Positions 10,675 through 18,500 of a stretch of DNA of 64,000 bases are shown piece by piece. Each line of letters begins with the position of its first letter. Positions within the stretch are counted from its first letter, which is position 1. Source of the stretch: Tenuibacillus multivorans (lineage in GTDB: Bacteria; Bacillota; Bacilli; Bacillales; Alkalibacillaceae); NCBI RefSeq assembly GCF_900103915.1, contig NZ_FNIG01000007.1:1-64000 (forward strand), given 5' to 3'. The position numbers and the translations under genes were made by a program. The notes below the pieces were generated by a model. That model saw only the letters and a list, made by a program, of their open reading frames with translations, was not told where the DNA came from and did not search any database.

Positions 10675-11586
10675 CTATTCACTAACCGGAACAACTGCGC
10701 CTTCATACTCTTCTTCAATAAATGTTTGAATCTCTTCAGAACGTAGGACTTCAACTAAAGTTTGAAGTGCTTCGTTATTTTCGTCTTCGCTACGTGCAGC
10801 AACGACGTTAACATATGGTGATTCTGATCCTTCTAAAATTAAAGCATCTTCAGATGGAACTAACCCCGCTTCAATCGCGTAGTTCGTATTGATCGCAACA
10901 AGTGCATCTTCCTCACGGTTATAGAATTCCGGTAAAAGACCTGGTTCAATACTTGCGTCAAATTCAAGATTTAACGGATTGCCATCTTCTGCGATATCAT
11001 CAATAGTCGCTGAAATAGGTTCTACATCATCTTTAAGTTTAATAAGTCCATGTTCCTGAAGTAATGATAAGATACGCCCATGGTCAGCAACGGAACGGCT
11101 CATAATCACATCTGTACCTTCAGGGATGTCCTCCAGATTTGTGATATTTTTAGAATAAACACCCATTGGCTCGATATGAATACCACCAAGGTTGACAAAA
11201 TCATAACCAAATTCCGCTTTTTGATCATTTAAATAAGGAATGTGCTGGTAGTAGTTGGCATCTAATGTACCATTACTTAAATCCTCATTGGGTAAAATGT
11301 ATTCTTGGTAAACTTCGATATTTAACTCAATACCTTCCTCTTCTAAAATCGGTTTTGCTTGTTCTAACACCTCAGCGTGCGGAACACTAGTCGCTCCAAC
11401 CGTAATCTCAACAAGTTCTTCTGCGTCTTCTTCAGATTGCTCCGCATTTTCCTCCTGATTCTCTGCTTGATCACCAGATGCATTGTCGTTTTCTGTATCA
11501 TTATTCTCTTCTTCGGCTGTTCCACAAGCTACTAAAAAGATTGCCAAAAGTGTGATAGCAAGTAATGAAAATAGTTTTTTCATCAT
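10675..11586 (-). CDS. metQ: Methionine ABC transporter substrate-binding lipoprotein MetQ
   Basis: A 303-residue NlpA/MetQ-family lipoprotein. The signal peptide ends in the lipobox LLAIFLVACG, so it is lipid-anchored at the outer face of the membrane and captures methionine. After the Cys comes a roughly 40-residue linker very rich in Glu, Asp and Asn, longer and more acidic than usual, as often seen in salt-tolerant species. The binding domain starts at VEITVGATSVPHAEVL. The start may be either of two adjacent ATGs after GGGAG. Third gene of an S-box-controlled operon. Confidence 0.93.
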   Translation of the reverse strand: MMKKLFSLLAITLLAIFLVACGTAEEENNDTENDNASGDQAENQEENAEQSEEDAEELVEITVGATSVPHAEVLEQAKPILEEEGIELNIEVYQEYILPNEDLSNGTLDANYYQHIPYLNDQKAEFGYDFVNLGGIHIEPMGVYSKNITNLEDIPEGTDVIMSRSVADHGRILSLLQEHGLIKLKDDVEPISATIDDIAEDGNPLNLEFDASIEPGLLPEFYNREEDALVAINTNYAIEAGLVPSEDALILEGSESPYVNVVAARSEDENNEALQTLVEVLRSEEIQTFIEEEYEGAVVPVSE

Positions 11587-11604
11587 TAATTTCTCCCTTC
11601 GAAT

Positions 11605-12276
11605 TTATCTTTTATCTGCTTTTCTTGATAACGCATCACCAATAAATTGGAATATAAAGACGATAATTACAATGAAAATCGTACAAGCAAAGACGACATC
11701 AACATCGCGACGTTGGAAGCCTTTCATGTAAGCTAAATCCCCTAAACCACCAGCTCCAATGACACCTGCCATAGCTGTATAACTGATTAAATTAATCGCT
11801 GTAACTGTAATACCGGATATTAGGGCAGGCATAGATTCAGGTAAAAGAACTTTGAAAATAATCGTATGCGTCTTAGCTCCCATCGACTTTGCCGCTTCAA
11901 TGACTCCTTTATCCACCTCCTTAAAGGCAATTTCGACTAACCTTGCGTAAAAAGGTGCTGCCCCGATAATTAATGCAGGTAAAGCAGCCTTTGGTCCGCG
12001 ATTCGTTCCCATCAAAAAGTCTGTAAATGGGAACAGTAATAAAATTAATATGATAAACGGTATGGCTCGAAATATATTGACGACGGATGCAGTCGCCGAA
12101 TTGACCATACTGTTTTGTAGCAAATTACCTCTTTCAGTTAAAAATAATAGTAAACCTAACATAATACCTAATAGTAATGTTCCAATAACGGAAATGATCG
12201 TCATGTATAACGTTTCATAAGTGGCTGTCCACATATCGTCCATGTTGACATTCGGAAACCAATCACGTAACATCAT
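11605..12276 (-). CDS. metP: Methionine ABC transporter permease MetP
   Basis: A roughly 223-residue MetI/MetP-type permease with five predicted membrane helices. The coupling motif that docks on MetN is visible as EAAKSMGAKTHTIIFKVLLP. It overlaps the metN stop and lies 18 bp upstream of metQ. The start codon is one of the tandem ATGs (12276 or 12273) after GAGGTGA; a TTG just before is less likely. Confidence 0.93.
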   Translation of the reverse strand: MMLRDWFPNVNMDDMWTATYETLYMTIISVIGTLLLGIMLGLLLFLTERGNLLQNSMVNSATASVVNIFRAIPFIILILLLFPFTDFLMGTNRGPKAALPALIIGAAPFYARLVEIAFKEVDKGVIEAAKSMGAKTHTIIFKVLLPESMPALISGITVTAINLISYTAMAGVIGAGGLGDLAYMKGFQRRDVDVVFACTIFIVIIVFIFQFIGDALSRKADKR

Positions 12277-13294
12277 CAATCACCTCAACTTCCACTCCTG
12301 ATGACTGAATAAATTTGATCGTCTCATCAATGACCGACCGATTTCCGTCTAGCTCGACATATAATGTGCCGTAAGTCCCTTCTTGAGTTGGCGATATCGA
12401 GCCTTGCAAAATATTTATTTCGATATCGAATGTCTTTAGGACATTTGATATTAATGCTCGTTTTGCATCATTACCGATGAAATGAAGTTTAACGACTTCA
12501 CTGTTTTCTTCTTTCGTTATAAATGGCTTAAGTGAATCTTGATTATGTTCAAGCGGGTTTAATTGTTGGACAAATCGTTTAGCTGTCTTCGATTGCGGCT
12601 TTACAAAGACATCTAAGACGTCTCCTTGTTCAACAACCTTCCCTTGATCCATCACTGCAACCCGGTGACAAATTTTCTGAATGACGTGCATTTCGTGTGT
12701 AATCATAATAATCGTTAAATTTAATTTCTGATTAATCGAAACAAGTAAATTTAAAATGTCGTCTGTCGTTTCCGGGTCTAGGGCCGACGTGGCTTCATCA
12801 CAAAGTAATACATCAGGATCATTGGCTAAAGCACGTGCAATACCAACCCGCTGCTTCTGACCTCCACTTAATTGAGATGGATAGGACTGTTCACGTCCGC
12901 TTAATCCTACAAGCTCGATCAGTTCCAACACCTTGTCACGACGCTTCTGCTTTGTAACCCCAGCAATTTCTAATGGGAAAGCAATATTTTCGTAAACGGT
13001 TCTCGACCACAACAAGTTAAAATGCTGAAAGATCATCCCAATTTTTTGGCGTTCCTTACGTAGCTTATTAACGGATAGTTCAGTAATATTTGTATCATTT
13101 ATCATTACCTGGCCTTGTGTTGGCTCTTCCAAGCGGTTAATCAAACGAATAAATGTACTTTTGCCTGCACCACTATAACCGATGACACCAAATATGTCTC
13201 CGCGTTTGATATCAAGTGTGACATCATCAACAGCTTGTACGTTTTGACTTTTCATTCGATACAGCTTAGATAGTTGTTTAATGGAAATCATCAT
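12263..13294 (-). CDS. metN: Methionine ABC transporter ATP-binding protein MetN
   Basis: A 343-residue MetN. Walker A GYSGAGKST, signature LSGGQKQR and Walker B VLLCDEATSALD are intact. The C-terminal 90 residues form the NIL regulatory domain (VVKLHFIGNDAKRALIS), which binds methionine and inhibits transport. The first gene after two SAM riboswitches, so it is expressed when SAM is low. The start is one of two ATGs after GGGGAG (13294 or 13291). Confidence 0.95.
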   Translation of the reverse strand: MMISIKQLSKLYRMKSQNVQAVDDVTLDIKRGDIFGVIGYSGAGKSTFIRLINRLEEPTQGQVMINDTNITELSVNKLRKERQKIGMIFQHFNLLWSRTVYENIAFPLEIAGVTKQKRRDKVLELIELVGLSGREQSYPSQLSGGQKQRVGIARALANDPDVLLCDEATSALDPETTDDILNLLVSINQKLNLTIIMITHEMHVIQKICHRVAVMDQGKVVEQGDVLDVFVKPQSKTAKRFVQQLNPLEHNQDSLKPFITKEENSEVVKLHFIGNDAKRALISNVLKTFDIEINILQGSISPTQEGTYGTLYVELDGNRSVIDETIKFIQSSGVEVEVIDDVT

Positions 13295-13350
13295 GAAACT
13301 CCCCTCTGTTTATGACCTTTTATCTCTTTAACGCAGTTATATTTTAAATA

Positions 13351-13507
13351 AATAAAAAACCTTTCCGTCATAAGAGAACAGAAAGGTTTCACTCAATCGT
13401 TCTCTTATCTTCCAAAGCCTAAAGCTTTGTTGGAATTAGCACCTGTTAGGAGTTACCTAATGGTTGCCGGGCTTCATTGGGCCAGTCCCTCCACCTCTCT
13501 GGATAAG
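13351..13507 (-). promoter_or_regulatory. SAM-I (S-box) riboswitch, promoter-distal copy
   Basis: The aptamer spans 13507 to 13404 on the minus strand, with the conserved P1 strands CTTATC/GATAAG, AGAGAGGTGGAGGGACTGG, GCCCGGCAACC and GGTGCTAATTCC. The terminator hairpin (13357-13389, nine bp) is followed by a T-tract. TAAGAGAAC at the aptamer end can instead pair with GTTCTCTTA in the terminator loop as the antiterminator. It directly precedes metN. Confidence 0.95.
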
Positions 13508-13530
13508 AGTATTATGTGATTTTTATATCA

Positions 13531-13692
13531 AAAATAAAAAACTCTTTCCTGCAAGCACAAGAAAGAGTCAATTTACGACAGCTTTTCTTATCTTGCAATG
13601 ATTGAACATTGCTGGAATTAGCACCTGTTAGATATAATATCTAATGGTTGCTGGGTTTCATTGGGCCAGTTCCCTCCACCTCTCTGGATAAG
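13531..13692 (-). promoter_or_regulatory. SAM-I (S-box) riboswitch, promoter-proximal copy
   Basis: A second complete S-box aptamer (13692 to 13587) with the same core motifs (GGTGGAGGGAACTGG, GAAACCCAGCAACC, GGTGCTAATTCC). It has its own terminator: ACTCTTTC pairs with GAAAGAGT (13541-13568), followed by TTTTTTATTTTT. Transcription from the promoter at 13752 must pass both switches in series. Confidence 0.95.
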
Positions 13693-13723
13693 AAATCATT
13701 TATTCATATTTTCGATGTTAATT

Positions 13724-13752
13724 ATGTTAGCATGGTATTAAAACTAAGTCAA
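13724..13752 (-). promoter_or_regulatory. metNPQ promoter
   Basis: TTGACT (13747-13752) and TAACAT (13724-13729) are 17 bp apart, placing the transcript start just before the first riboswitch. It lies back to back with the start of the divergent thioredoxin-like gene. Confidence 0.65.
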
Positions 13753-13776
13753 TAAAAAAAATTAAGGATGATCAAA

Positions 13777-14196
13777 ATGAAAGCACCTTTATTTGAACTT
13801 CCATATTTGGACGAGCAACAAAAATCCTTCCGACTTGAGGATATCTTGGGTGAAAAGGTTATGGTATTAACCTTTTGGGTTTCATGGTGTCCCGATTGTG
13901 CACGAGACTTACCTAAAAAGGAGCAGTTTTATAAAACAATGCACAACAACAATATAGACATGATCACCATCAATGTAACCGACCGAGAACATGGTGAAGA
14001 TGAGGCACTGAAATATCAGAATCAATTCTTAACGCAACCCGTATTAAAGGATAACGGTCGTGAAGTGTATGACTTATATGAGTGTACATCTGTTCCAACC
14101 ACGATTGTGATTGACCGTGATGGTGAAATTATTGGTCGCTTTGGGGATCAAGCAGACTTTGTGGAGGTTATTCATACATTGAGCGGTGAATTATAG
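13777..14196 (+). CDS. TlpA/ResA-like thiol-disulfide oxidoreductase, cytoplasmic
   Basis: A 139-residue thioredoxin-fold protein of the TlpA/AhpC-TSA class. The redox motif WCPDC (after TFWVS) and the cis-Pro motif SVPTT are present. There is no signal peptide or membrane anchor, unlike ResA or StoA, so it should act in the cytoplasm. The ATG at 13777 was preferred because AAGGA overlaps an ATG 9 bp earlier. It is divergent from metNPQ and occupies the place of yusD in the B. subtilis order. Its redox partner is unknown. Confidence 0.8.
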   Translation: MKAPLFELPYLDEQQKSFRLEDILGEKVMVLTFWVSWCPDCARDLPKKEQFYKTMHNNNIDMITINVTDREHGEDEALKYQNQFLTQPVLKDNGREVYDLYECTSVPTTIVIDRDGEIIGRFGDQADFVEVIHTLSGEL

Positions 14197-14200
14197 AAAA

Positions 14201-14237
14201 AAAGAGCTCAAAGACGATGTAAATCTTTGAGCTCTTT
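14201..14237. terminator. Bidirectional terminator
   Basis: A perfect 14-bp stem (AAAGAGCTCAAAGA with its complement) lies between the convergent thioredoxin-like genes, with A- and T-rich flanks. Confidence 0.85.
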
Positions 14238-14547
14238 ATATTAAATAAGGACCCATTTCCTTTAATACATAAGGAACTGAATGAAATGTATACATACGTT
14301 CCACAGGTTCCCCGTCTTTAAAAACGATTAAGCATGGGACGCTTTGGATTTTATATTCCTGCATCAAATCAGGTGCTAATGTAGCATTTAGTTCATAGAA
14401 TTTTTCTTTTTCTAATGTATCTTCGATGTAATCTAGCATCCGTCTTGCCACTTTACACGTTCCACAAAACGGACTATTCACGAAAACGATGTGGTAGTCC
14501 TTTTTTTGAAATAAAAATCTAGCATTATCACTATTGATCTCAATCAT
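14236..14547 (-). CDS. yusE: Thioredoxin-family protein, YusE-like
   Basis: A 103-residue thioredoxin-fold protein with a CGTC active site (SPFCGTCKVARRM) and cis-Pro in IQSVPCLIVF. The unusual CGTC dipeptide and the gene order match B. subtilis YusE. It follows the toprim gene by 2 bp, so the two are co-translated. Its target is not known. Confidence 0.8.
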   Translation of the reverse strand: MIEINSDNARFLFQKKDYHIVFVNSPFCGTCKVARRMLDYIEDTLEKEKFYELNATLAPDLMQEYKIQSVPCLIVFKDGEPVERMYTFHSVPYVLKEMGPYLI

Positions 14548-14549
14548 CG

Positions 14550-14909
14550 TTATAACCCTTTCAAGTATTCCACTTTGACATTCATGTTGGCAGCTTGCAA
14601 AGTAGAAGCTAACACATATTCAGGTGTATCTTCAACCTGGCGATATTTTTTATCAATATAGATGTTTTCAGCATGAGATAATTCTTGATTCAGCATTTTT
14701 CTCAGTTTTTCACCCGGTTCATCTGTATCAGTAAAAATATAAACATCACGGTCGAATAAGTAATAGTCATCTACGAGTTCCTCAATCGCGTGGACCCCTA
14801 ATGTTCCAAACGTACAAAGTATGAAAACATCTTCATCATCCAAAATTCTCTTAATCCTCTGTTTATCTTGTTTACCTTCTACAATCAATACCTTTGACTC
14901 ATTATCCAT
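14550..14909 (-). CDS. yusF: Toprim-domain protein, YusF-like
   Basis: A 119-residue single-domain toprim protein. The toprim residues are visible: Glu in VLIVEGKQDK and the DxD in YIFTDTDEPG. Small toprim proteins of this kind resemble RNase M5 and DnaG catalytic cores, so a nucleic acid-related role is likely but unproven. Position next to yusE and upstream of gcvH supports the YusF assignment; yusG seems absent. Confidence 0.8.
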   Translation of the reverse strand: MDNESKVLIVEGKQDKQRIKRILDDEDVFILCTFGTLGVHAIEELVDDYYLFDRDVYIFTDTDEPGEKLRKMLNQELSHAENIYIDKKYRQVEDTPEYVLASTLQAANMNVKVEYLKGL

Positions 14910-15045
14910 ATTATCACCATCTAATCGTATGCTAAAGAAACTCGCTTACTAGAAAGCTTTTTTTAGGAAAAAACTTGAGGCGTTAGTTAGCTAAAATTTA
15001 TTCTTAAAAAGAAAAGCCGACCCAATTGGATCAGCTTCTTCACAC

Positions 15046-15429
15046 TTATTCTGTATCAATCATGTCCTTATATGCATCTGCATCCATTAAGTTGTCTAGC
15101 TCTGACTTGTCGTTTAATTCAACAACAACCATCCAAGCTTTTTCGAATGGAGATTCGTTCACAAACTCAGGGCTGTCCTCAAGTTCCTCGTTAATTTCAA
15201 CGACTTTACCAGAAACTGGAGCATAAAGCTCAGATACAGTTTTAACAGATTCTACGCTACCGAACGGCTGATCTAAATCTAGTTCATCGCCCTCCTCTGG
15301 TAGTTCTACGAATACGATGTCTCCTAGTTCGTCCTGTGCGAAGTCTGTAATTCCAATTCTAACTTTGTCTCCTTCTACTTTGACCCATTCATGTTCTTTA
15401 GAATAATAATACTCTTTCGGTAAGCTCAT
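15046..15429 (-). CDS. gcvH: Glycine cleavage system H protein
   Basis: A 127-residue GcvH, the standard length. The lipoyl-lysine motif is [16 protein letters not shown]. It carries the aminomethyl group in glycine cleavage and in Bacillus also serves as the entry point of lipoate assembly. The start at 15429 follows GGAGGGTC; an ATG 18 bp earlier is inside the Shine-Dalgarno region and was rejected. The P- and T-protein genes are not nearby, as in B. subtilis. Confidence 0.96.
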   Translation of the reverse strand: MSLPKEYYYSKEHEWVKVEGDKVRIGITDFAQDELGDIVFVELPEEGDELDLDQPFGSVESVKTVSELYAPVSGKVVEINEELEDSPEFVNESPFEKAWMVVVELNDKSELDNLMDADAYKDMIDTE

Positions 15430-15507
15430 ATTTCGACCCTCCAACATACTTTTCTCACAACATAATCATACAACAAAAACGATCATTTTTACACAAACTC
15501 ATTTAAG

Positions 15508-15864
15508 TTATTTCCAAGTTTCTGCAAAAGTATCTTCTTTAAACCCTACCGTCACCTGCTGGCCATTGGTAACAATCGGACGTTTAATTAACATTCCATC
15601 GGATGCTAATAACTCGACCATCTCATCTTCTGACATGTCTTTCAATTTATCTTTCAAACCTAACTCTCGATATTTCTTTCCAGATGTATTAAAAAACTTT
15701 TTAGTCGGTAAATCACTTTTATTAATAAATGATTTTAATTCTGACTGAGACGGAGGGTTGTCCACAATATGTATCGACTCGTATTCAACTCCGTTTTCAT
15801 CCAACCACTTCAACGCTTTACGACATGTCCCGCATTTCGGATATTGATAGACTGTAACGGTCAT
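15508..15864 (-). CDS. yusI: ArsC/Spx-family reductase-like protein, YusI-like
   Basis: A 118-residue ArsC-like protein with a CGTC motif near the N terminus (YPKCGTCRKALKWL) and the C-terminal RPIVTNGQQVTVGFKEDTF seen in YffB/YusI proteins. It is shorter than Spx and lacks Spx's C-terminal tail, so it is unlikely to be a transcription regulator. It is probably a glutathione- or bacillithiol-dependent reductase by family. It precedes gcvH as in B. subtilis. Confidence 0.82.
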   Translation of the reverse strand: MTVTVYQYPKCGTCRKALKWLDENGVEYESIHIVDNPPSQSELKSFINKSDLPTKKFFNTSGKKYRELGLKDKLKDMSEDEMVELLASDGMLIKRPIVTNGQQVTVGFKEDTFAETWK

Positions 15865-15985
15865 TCGAACACCTCCTCAAATGTATGATAACACATTATG
15901 ATTAGGGCGTCTTTTATCAAAAAAGCAAAGAAATATCTATAGCAAAGTTAAAAAATTTCAATAAAGGGATAAAAAAATTTCAATA

Positions 15986-16022
15986 AAAAGCATAACTCTT
16001 GTGACTCAAGAGTTATGCTTTT
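15986..16022. terminator. Strong hairpin at the left edge of the DUF1670-like unit
   Basis: A perfect 16-bp stem (AAAAGCATAACTCTTG and complement) with a 5-nt loop and T-rich flanks. Two copies of AAAAATTTCAATAAA, 22 bp apart, lie just to its left (from 15951). It can terminate on either strand and may mark the boundary of the accessory unit. Confidence 0.7.
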
Positions 16023-16037
16023 CATAAATATAAATAA

Positions 16038-16049
16038 GGACATTTGTCC
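16038..16049. repeat. GGACATTTGTCC palindrome, upstream copy
   Basis: A full GGACAWWTGTCC site lies about 85 bp upstream of the tandem DUF1670-like gene. A half site, GGACAAATG (16124-16132), overlaps the gene's ribosome binding region, a place from which a bound protein could control translation start or transcription. Confidence 0.7.
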
Positions 16050-16134
16050 GCCCAAATGAAGTTAGACACTTATCAACCTTCTTATTAAACTATAAGTAGA
16101 AGGTTGAGAGTGAGAAACAGGGGGGACAAATGAA

Positions 16135-17739
16135 ATGGAAAAAGCTGTTCAAGTCAGACTTGAAGCCAAATCAAGAGATAGCCAACTATTTGAATCATTT
16201 GTACACCAATTTGAATTTTCACCTAAGACAGCTGAAGCTATCATCGAAACGGTTAAAGAAACTTATGAGCTGCATCGTTTTGATCCAGACATGGATGGTG
16301 AACCAGGTAAAATAAAAAAGCAAGTGATATCGATTAACGCTAAACATTGCCCACAATTAAGGGAATTACCCATGGTTACAGTAACGCTTACGCTCGACCA
16401 ATTCATGGAGGACCAGGAGGTCCGCCGGCAATTTGGCAGTCGAGGTTTGAGACATACTCGGTTTTGTCGTTTAACGGATGAAGCCATTGACCAAGGTGGT
16501 GTCCTCACCCAAGAAGATCTAGCGGATCTTCTTGAAGTAGATGTCAGGACGATCAGACGCGATATTAAGCATCTCACACAAAAGAACATTCGTGTTCAAA
16601 CAAGAGGTGCTTATCATGATATCGGCCCAACACTGTCCCACAAGGTCTGGATTGTGGGCTTATACTTACAATACAAAACGTACTCAGAAATTGCGAGAAA
16701 AACCAAGCATTCCACGACATCTATAAAACGCTATATTAAAGACTTCGGACGTGTTGTGATGTGTGTCAAAAAAGAATTATCCGTCGCCGAAACGGCACAC
16801 ATTGCTGGTATTTCCGAAAGAATTACAAGTGAATACTTAGATTTATTCCATGATTATAATACCCTTGAATATGCTGATAGAATTGAAGACATTATAACTA
16901 GATCTAACCCTTCCTCACCGCTAGATAAGGGGAAAAAAGGGGGCTATACAATCATGAAAAACAACCAAACCAAAGAAAGTGGGATCACCAAACGAACCTT
17001 TCGTAGCGCATTGATTGAGATGCTGGAATCAGAATACAAACTCATTGGGAGCCATAAAGTGATTGAATTAATTGCCGACGATATTTGCCAACTACGAGAT
17101 GAATTTTATCCCAAAAGTCATGAAACGAGCTTTGGAAACCTCACCTGGGTGACAACGTCCTGTGAGAATGAAAAGCCTAAATTAGGCCAAAGAATCGAAG
17201 ATTATAAAGCCCAACGAATCGACCTTCCACTGATCAACGAAGAGGATCTAAAACTCGTAAATGGCAAAAGTGCGATACGAGATCAAGTCAAAATCGTTCG
17301 GTTAATAAACTCAGCCTTCGAACAAGGTGGTCTTCTTACCCTTGAAGAAATCGGGCTTATGATTAACCGCTCTACCATGACAGTCTCCAAGCGGATTCAG
17401 GAATACCAAGAAGAGCATCAGGTCATTTTACCAATCAAAGGTAATCAACTCGATATTGGTCCTGGCGTGACCCACAAAAGGATTATTATTGAGTTATATG
17501 AAAAGCAAGTTGCACCACCTGATATAGCCAAAAGACCCCACCATAGTCTTGAAGCCGTCAATCGATATATTAAAGACTATGAAAAAGTGAAATTCCTAGT
17601 TAGACGAGGAATTGACACCGACGATATTGTGCATTTGACTGGGCGAGGCAAGAAAGTCATTAAGCAATATATGGAGATATTAAATCGCCATTACCCAGCG
17701 TTATTTGAGGACAAATGTCCTGAACAAACAGATGAATAA
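16135..17739 (+). CDS. Tandem DUF1670-like protein with six helix-turn-helix segments
   Basis: A 534-residue protein built of two homologous halves offset by about 278 residues: HDIGPTLSHK (161-170) repeats as LDIGPGVTHK (439-448), and KRYIKDFGRV repeats as NRYIKDYEKV. Each half carries three helix-turn-helix-like segments (about 124-145, 182-203, 215-237; then 401-422, 461-482, 492-515). I recall such sequences as DUF1670; no function is known to me and no nuclease or DDE motif is visible. The second half begins at an ATG (16954) with its own AAGGGGG site, so two adjacent genes seem to have fused through loss of a stop. GGACAWWTGTCC sites on both sides are its likely targets (inference). Start ATG follows GGGGG. 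Confidence 0.75.
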   Translation: MEKAVQVRLEAKSRDSQLFESFVHQFEFSPKTAEAIIETVKETYELHRFDPDMDGEPGKIKKQVISINAKHCPQLRELPMVTVTLTLDQFMEDQEVRRQFGSRGLRHTRFCRLTDEAIDQGGVLTQEDLADLLEVDVRTIRRDIKHLTQKNIRVQTRGAYHDIGPTLSHKVWIVGLYLQYKTYSEIARKTKHSTTSIKRYIKDFGRVVMCVKKELSVAETAHIAGISERITSEYLDLFHDYNTLEYADRIEDIITRSNPSSPLDKGKKGGYTIMKNNQTKESGITKRTFRSALIEMLESEYKLIGSHKVIELIADDICQLRDEFYPKSHETSFGNLTWVTTSCENEKPKLGQRIEDYKAQRIDLPLINEEDLKLVNGKSAIRDQVKIVRLINSAFEQGGLLTLEEIGLMINRSTMTVSKRIQEYQEEHQVILPIKGNQLDIGPGVTHKRIIIELYEKQVAPPDIAKRPHHSLEAVNRYIKDYEKVKFLVRRGIDTDDIVHLTGRGKKVIKQYMEILNRHYPALFEDKCPEQTDE

Positions 17740-17808
17740 TTCGGACATCTGTCACCGGACTATTGACCTTAGTTTTGTATAAGGTCAAAATGACGAGGAC
17801 ATTTGCCC
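17709..17808. repeat. Three GGACAWWTGTCC-type palindromes at and after the gene end
   Basis: GGACAAATGTCC at 17709-17720 lies inside the last codons of the gene; GGACATCTGTCA at 17743-17754 and GGACATTTGCCC at 17797-17808 each differ at one position of the palindrome arms. Copies 1 and 3 share a flank GAGGACA...CCTGAAC. The rest of 17740-17881 contains no gene. Confidence 0.7.
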
Positions 17809-17881
17809 TGAACCCAACCCTACCAGCGTATAAATTGGAAATTAATTGAAGGAATTGTGGTGGATTGAATGCGCGAAATGT

Positions 17882-17919
17882 TTTTGTGGTTGGAGGGGCT
17901 AGCCCCTCCAACCACAAAA
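17882..17919. repeat. 38-bp perfect palindrome
   Basis: The sequence is perfectly self-complementary around 17900/17901, with the centre GGAGGGGCTAGCCCCTCC and T-rich/A-rich outer ends. With no loop it could extrude as a cruciform or act as a bidirectional terminator. It lies between two GGACAWWTGTCC copies. Confidence 0.85.
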
Positions 17920-17955
17920 CATCAAGAAAACCTAAGTAAAAAAGAGCTATTAAGA

Positions 17956-17967
17956 GGACAAATGTCC
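17956..17967. repeat. GGACAAATGTCC palindrome, most distal copy
   Basis: A full site with the same flanks as the 17709 copy (GAGGACAAATGTCCTGAA). It lies 217 bp beyond the stop of the DUF1670-like gene and past the 38-bp palindrome, so it may mark the right edge of the unit. From here to 18155 only a weak gene remnant is seen. Confidence 0.7.
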
Positions 17968-18155
17968 TGAATGTAATAATATAAAAATTGAAAAATGAGA
18001 CGGTTTGTAAGTCATACAGATTGATCAGAGATATTAAACGAGAGGTTTAAGAAACTAAAAAAGAATTATCAGCATCAATTAAGTGTAAGAAGTGATGACA
18101 GTTTCGAAGAAGATAAGAATGTTCCTATCTACTTTTCGTATCGTATTTATAATTC

Positions 18156-18500
18156 TTAATTAGAGTTAAAAAAATCCAAAACTTCTTGATCATTATTCGT
18201 TTCTAATACTTTTCCCTCTGTATCATATATCATAAAAATAGGCGACTCCTTAACTTCTAAGTCTAGGTTGCTTAAATCCTGATGTGACGTTGAAAGATAT
18301 GTTCGCATTTCATATAAATTATTACCTACAGTAGTTACGATTTCTTGGGTATTAATATCTTCAATATCTGTACCTAAAACAACAACTATAGTATATTTAT
18401 CTTCTTCATGAGATAAAAATTGTGGCTGTTCATCGGTTGTTGTACACCCCATTAACCCAAAGATAAATAAAAGAGTACTAAACATTGCTATGATACGCAA
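18156..18500 (-). CDS. Small secreted lipoprotein of unknown function
   Basis: A 114-residue protein with a short signal peptide and lipobox FIFGLMGCTTT, so the mature part should be anchored outside the membrane by Cys19. The rest is acidic with no recognised domain; the C-terminal MIYDTEGKVLETNNDQEVLDFF resembles a thioredoxin-like end but no CxxC is present. The start is a TTG with AGGAGGTG about 9 nt upstream. It follows the accessory DUF1670-like region and is transcribed toward it. Confidence 0.6.
   Translation of the reverse strand: MRIIAMFSTLLFIFGLMGCTTTDEQPQFLSHEEDKYTIVVVLGTDIEDINTQEIVTTVGNNLYEMRTYLSTSHQDLSNLDLEVKESPIFMIYDTEGKVLETNNDQEVLDFFNSN

Noticed and set aside
15508-15864. Second Spx regulator
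   Set aside because: At 118 residues it lacks the Spx C-terminal region and is closer to YusI/ArsC-like reductases.
17660-17917. Minus-strand frame across the 38-bp palindrome
   Set aside because: It overlaps the DUF1670-like gene end and consists largely of palindromic repeats; not coding.
18024-18159. Plus-strand C-terminal gene fragment (frame ending VPIYFSYRIYNS)
   Set aside because: About 45 protein-like codons after a stop, with no start and overlapping the lipoprotein gene end; too short to support a gene.
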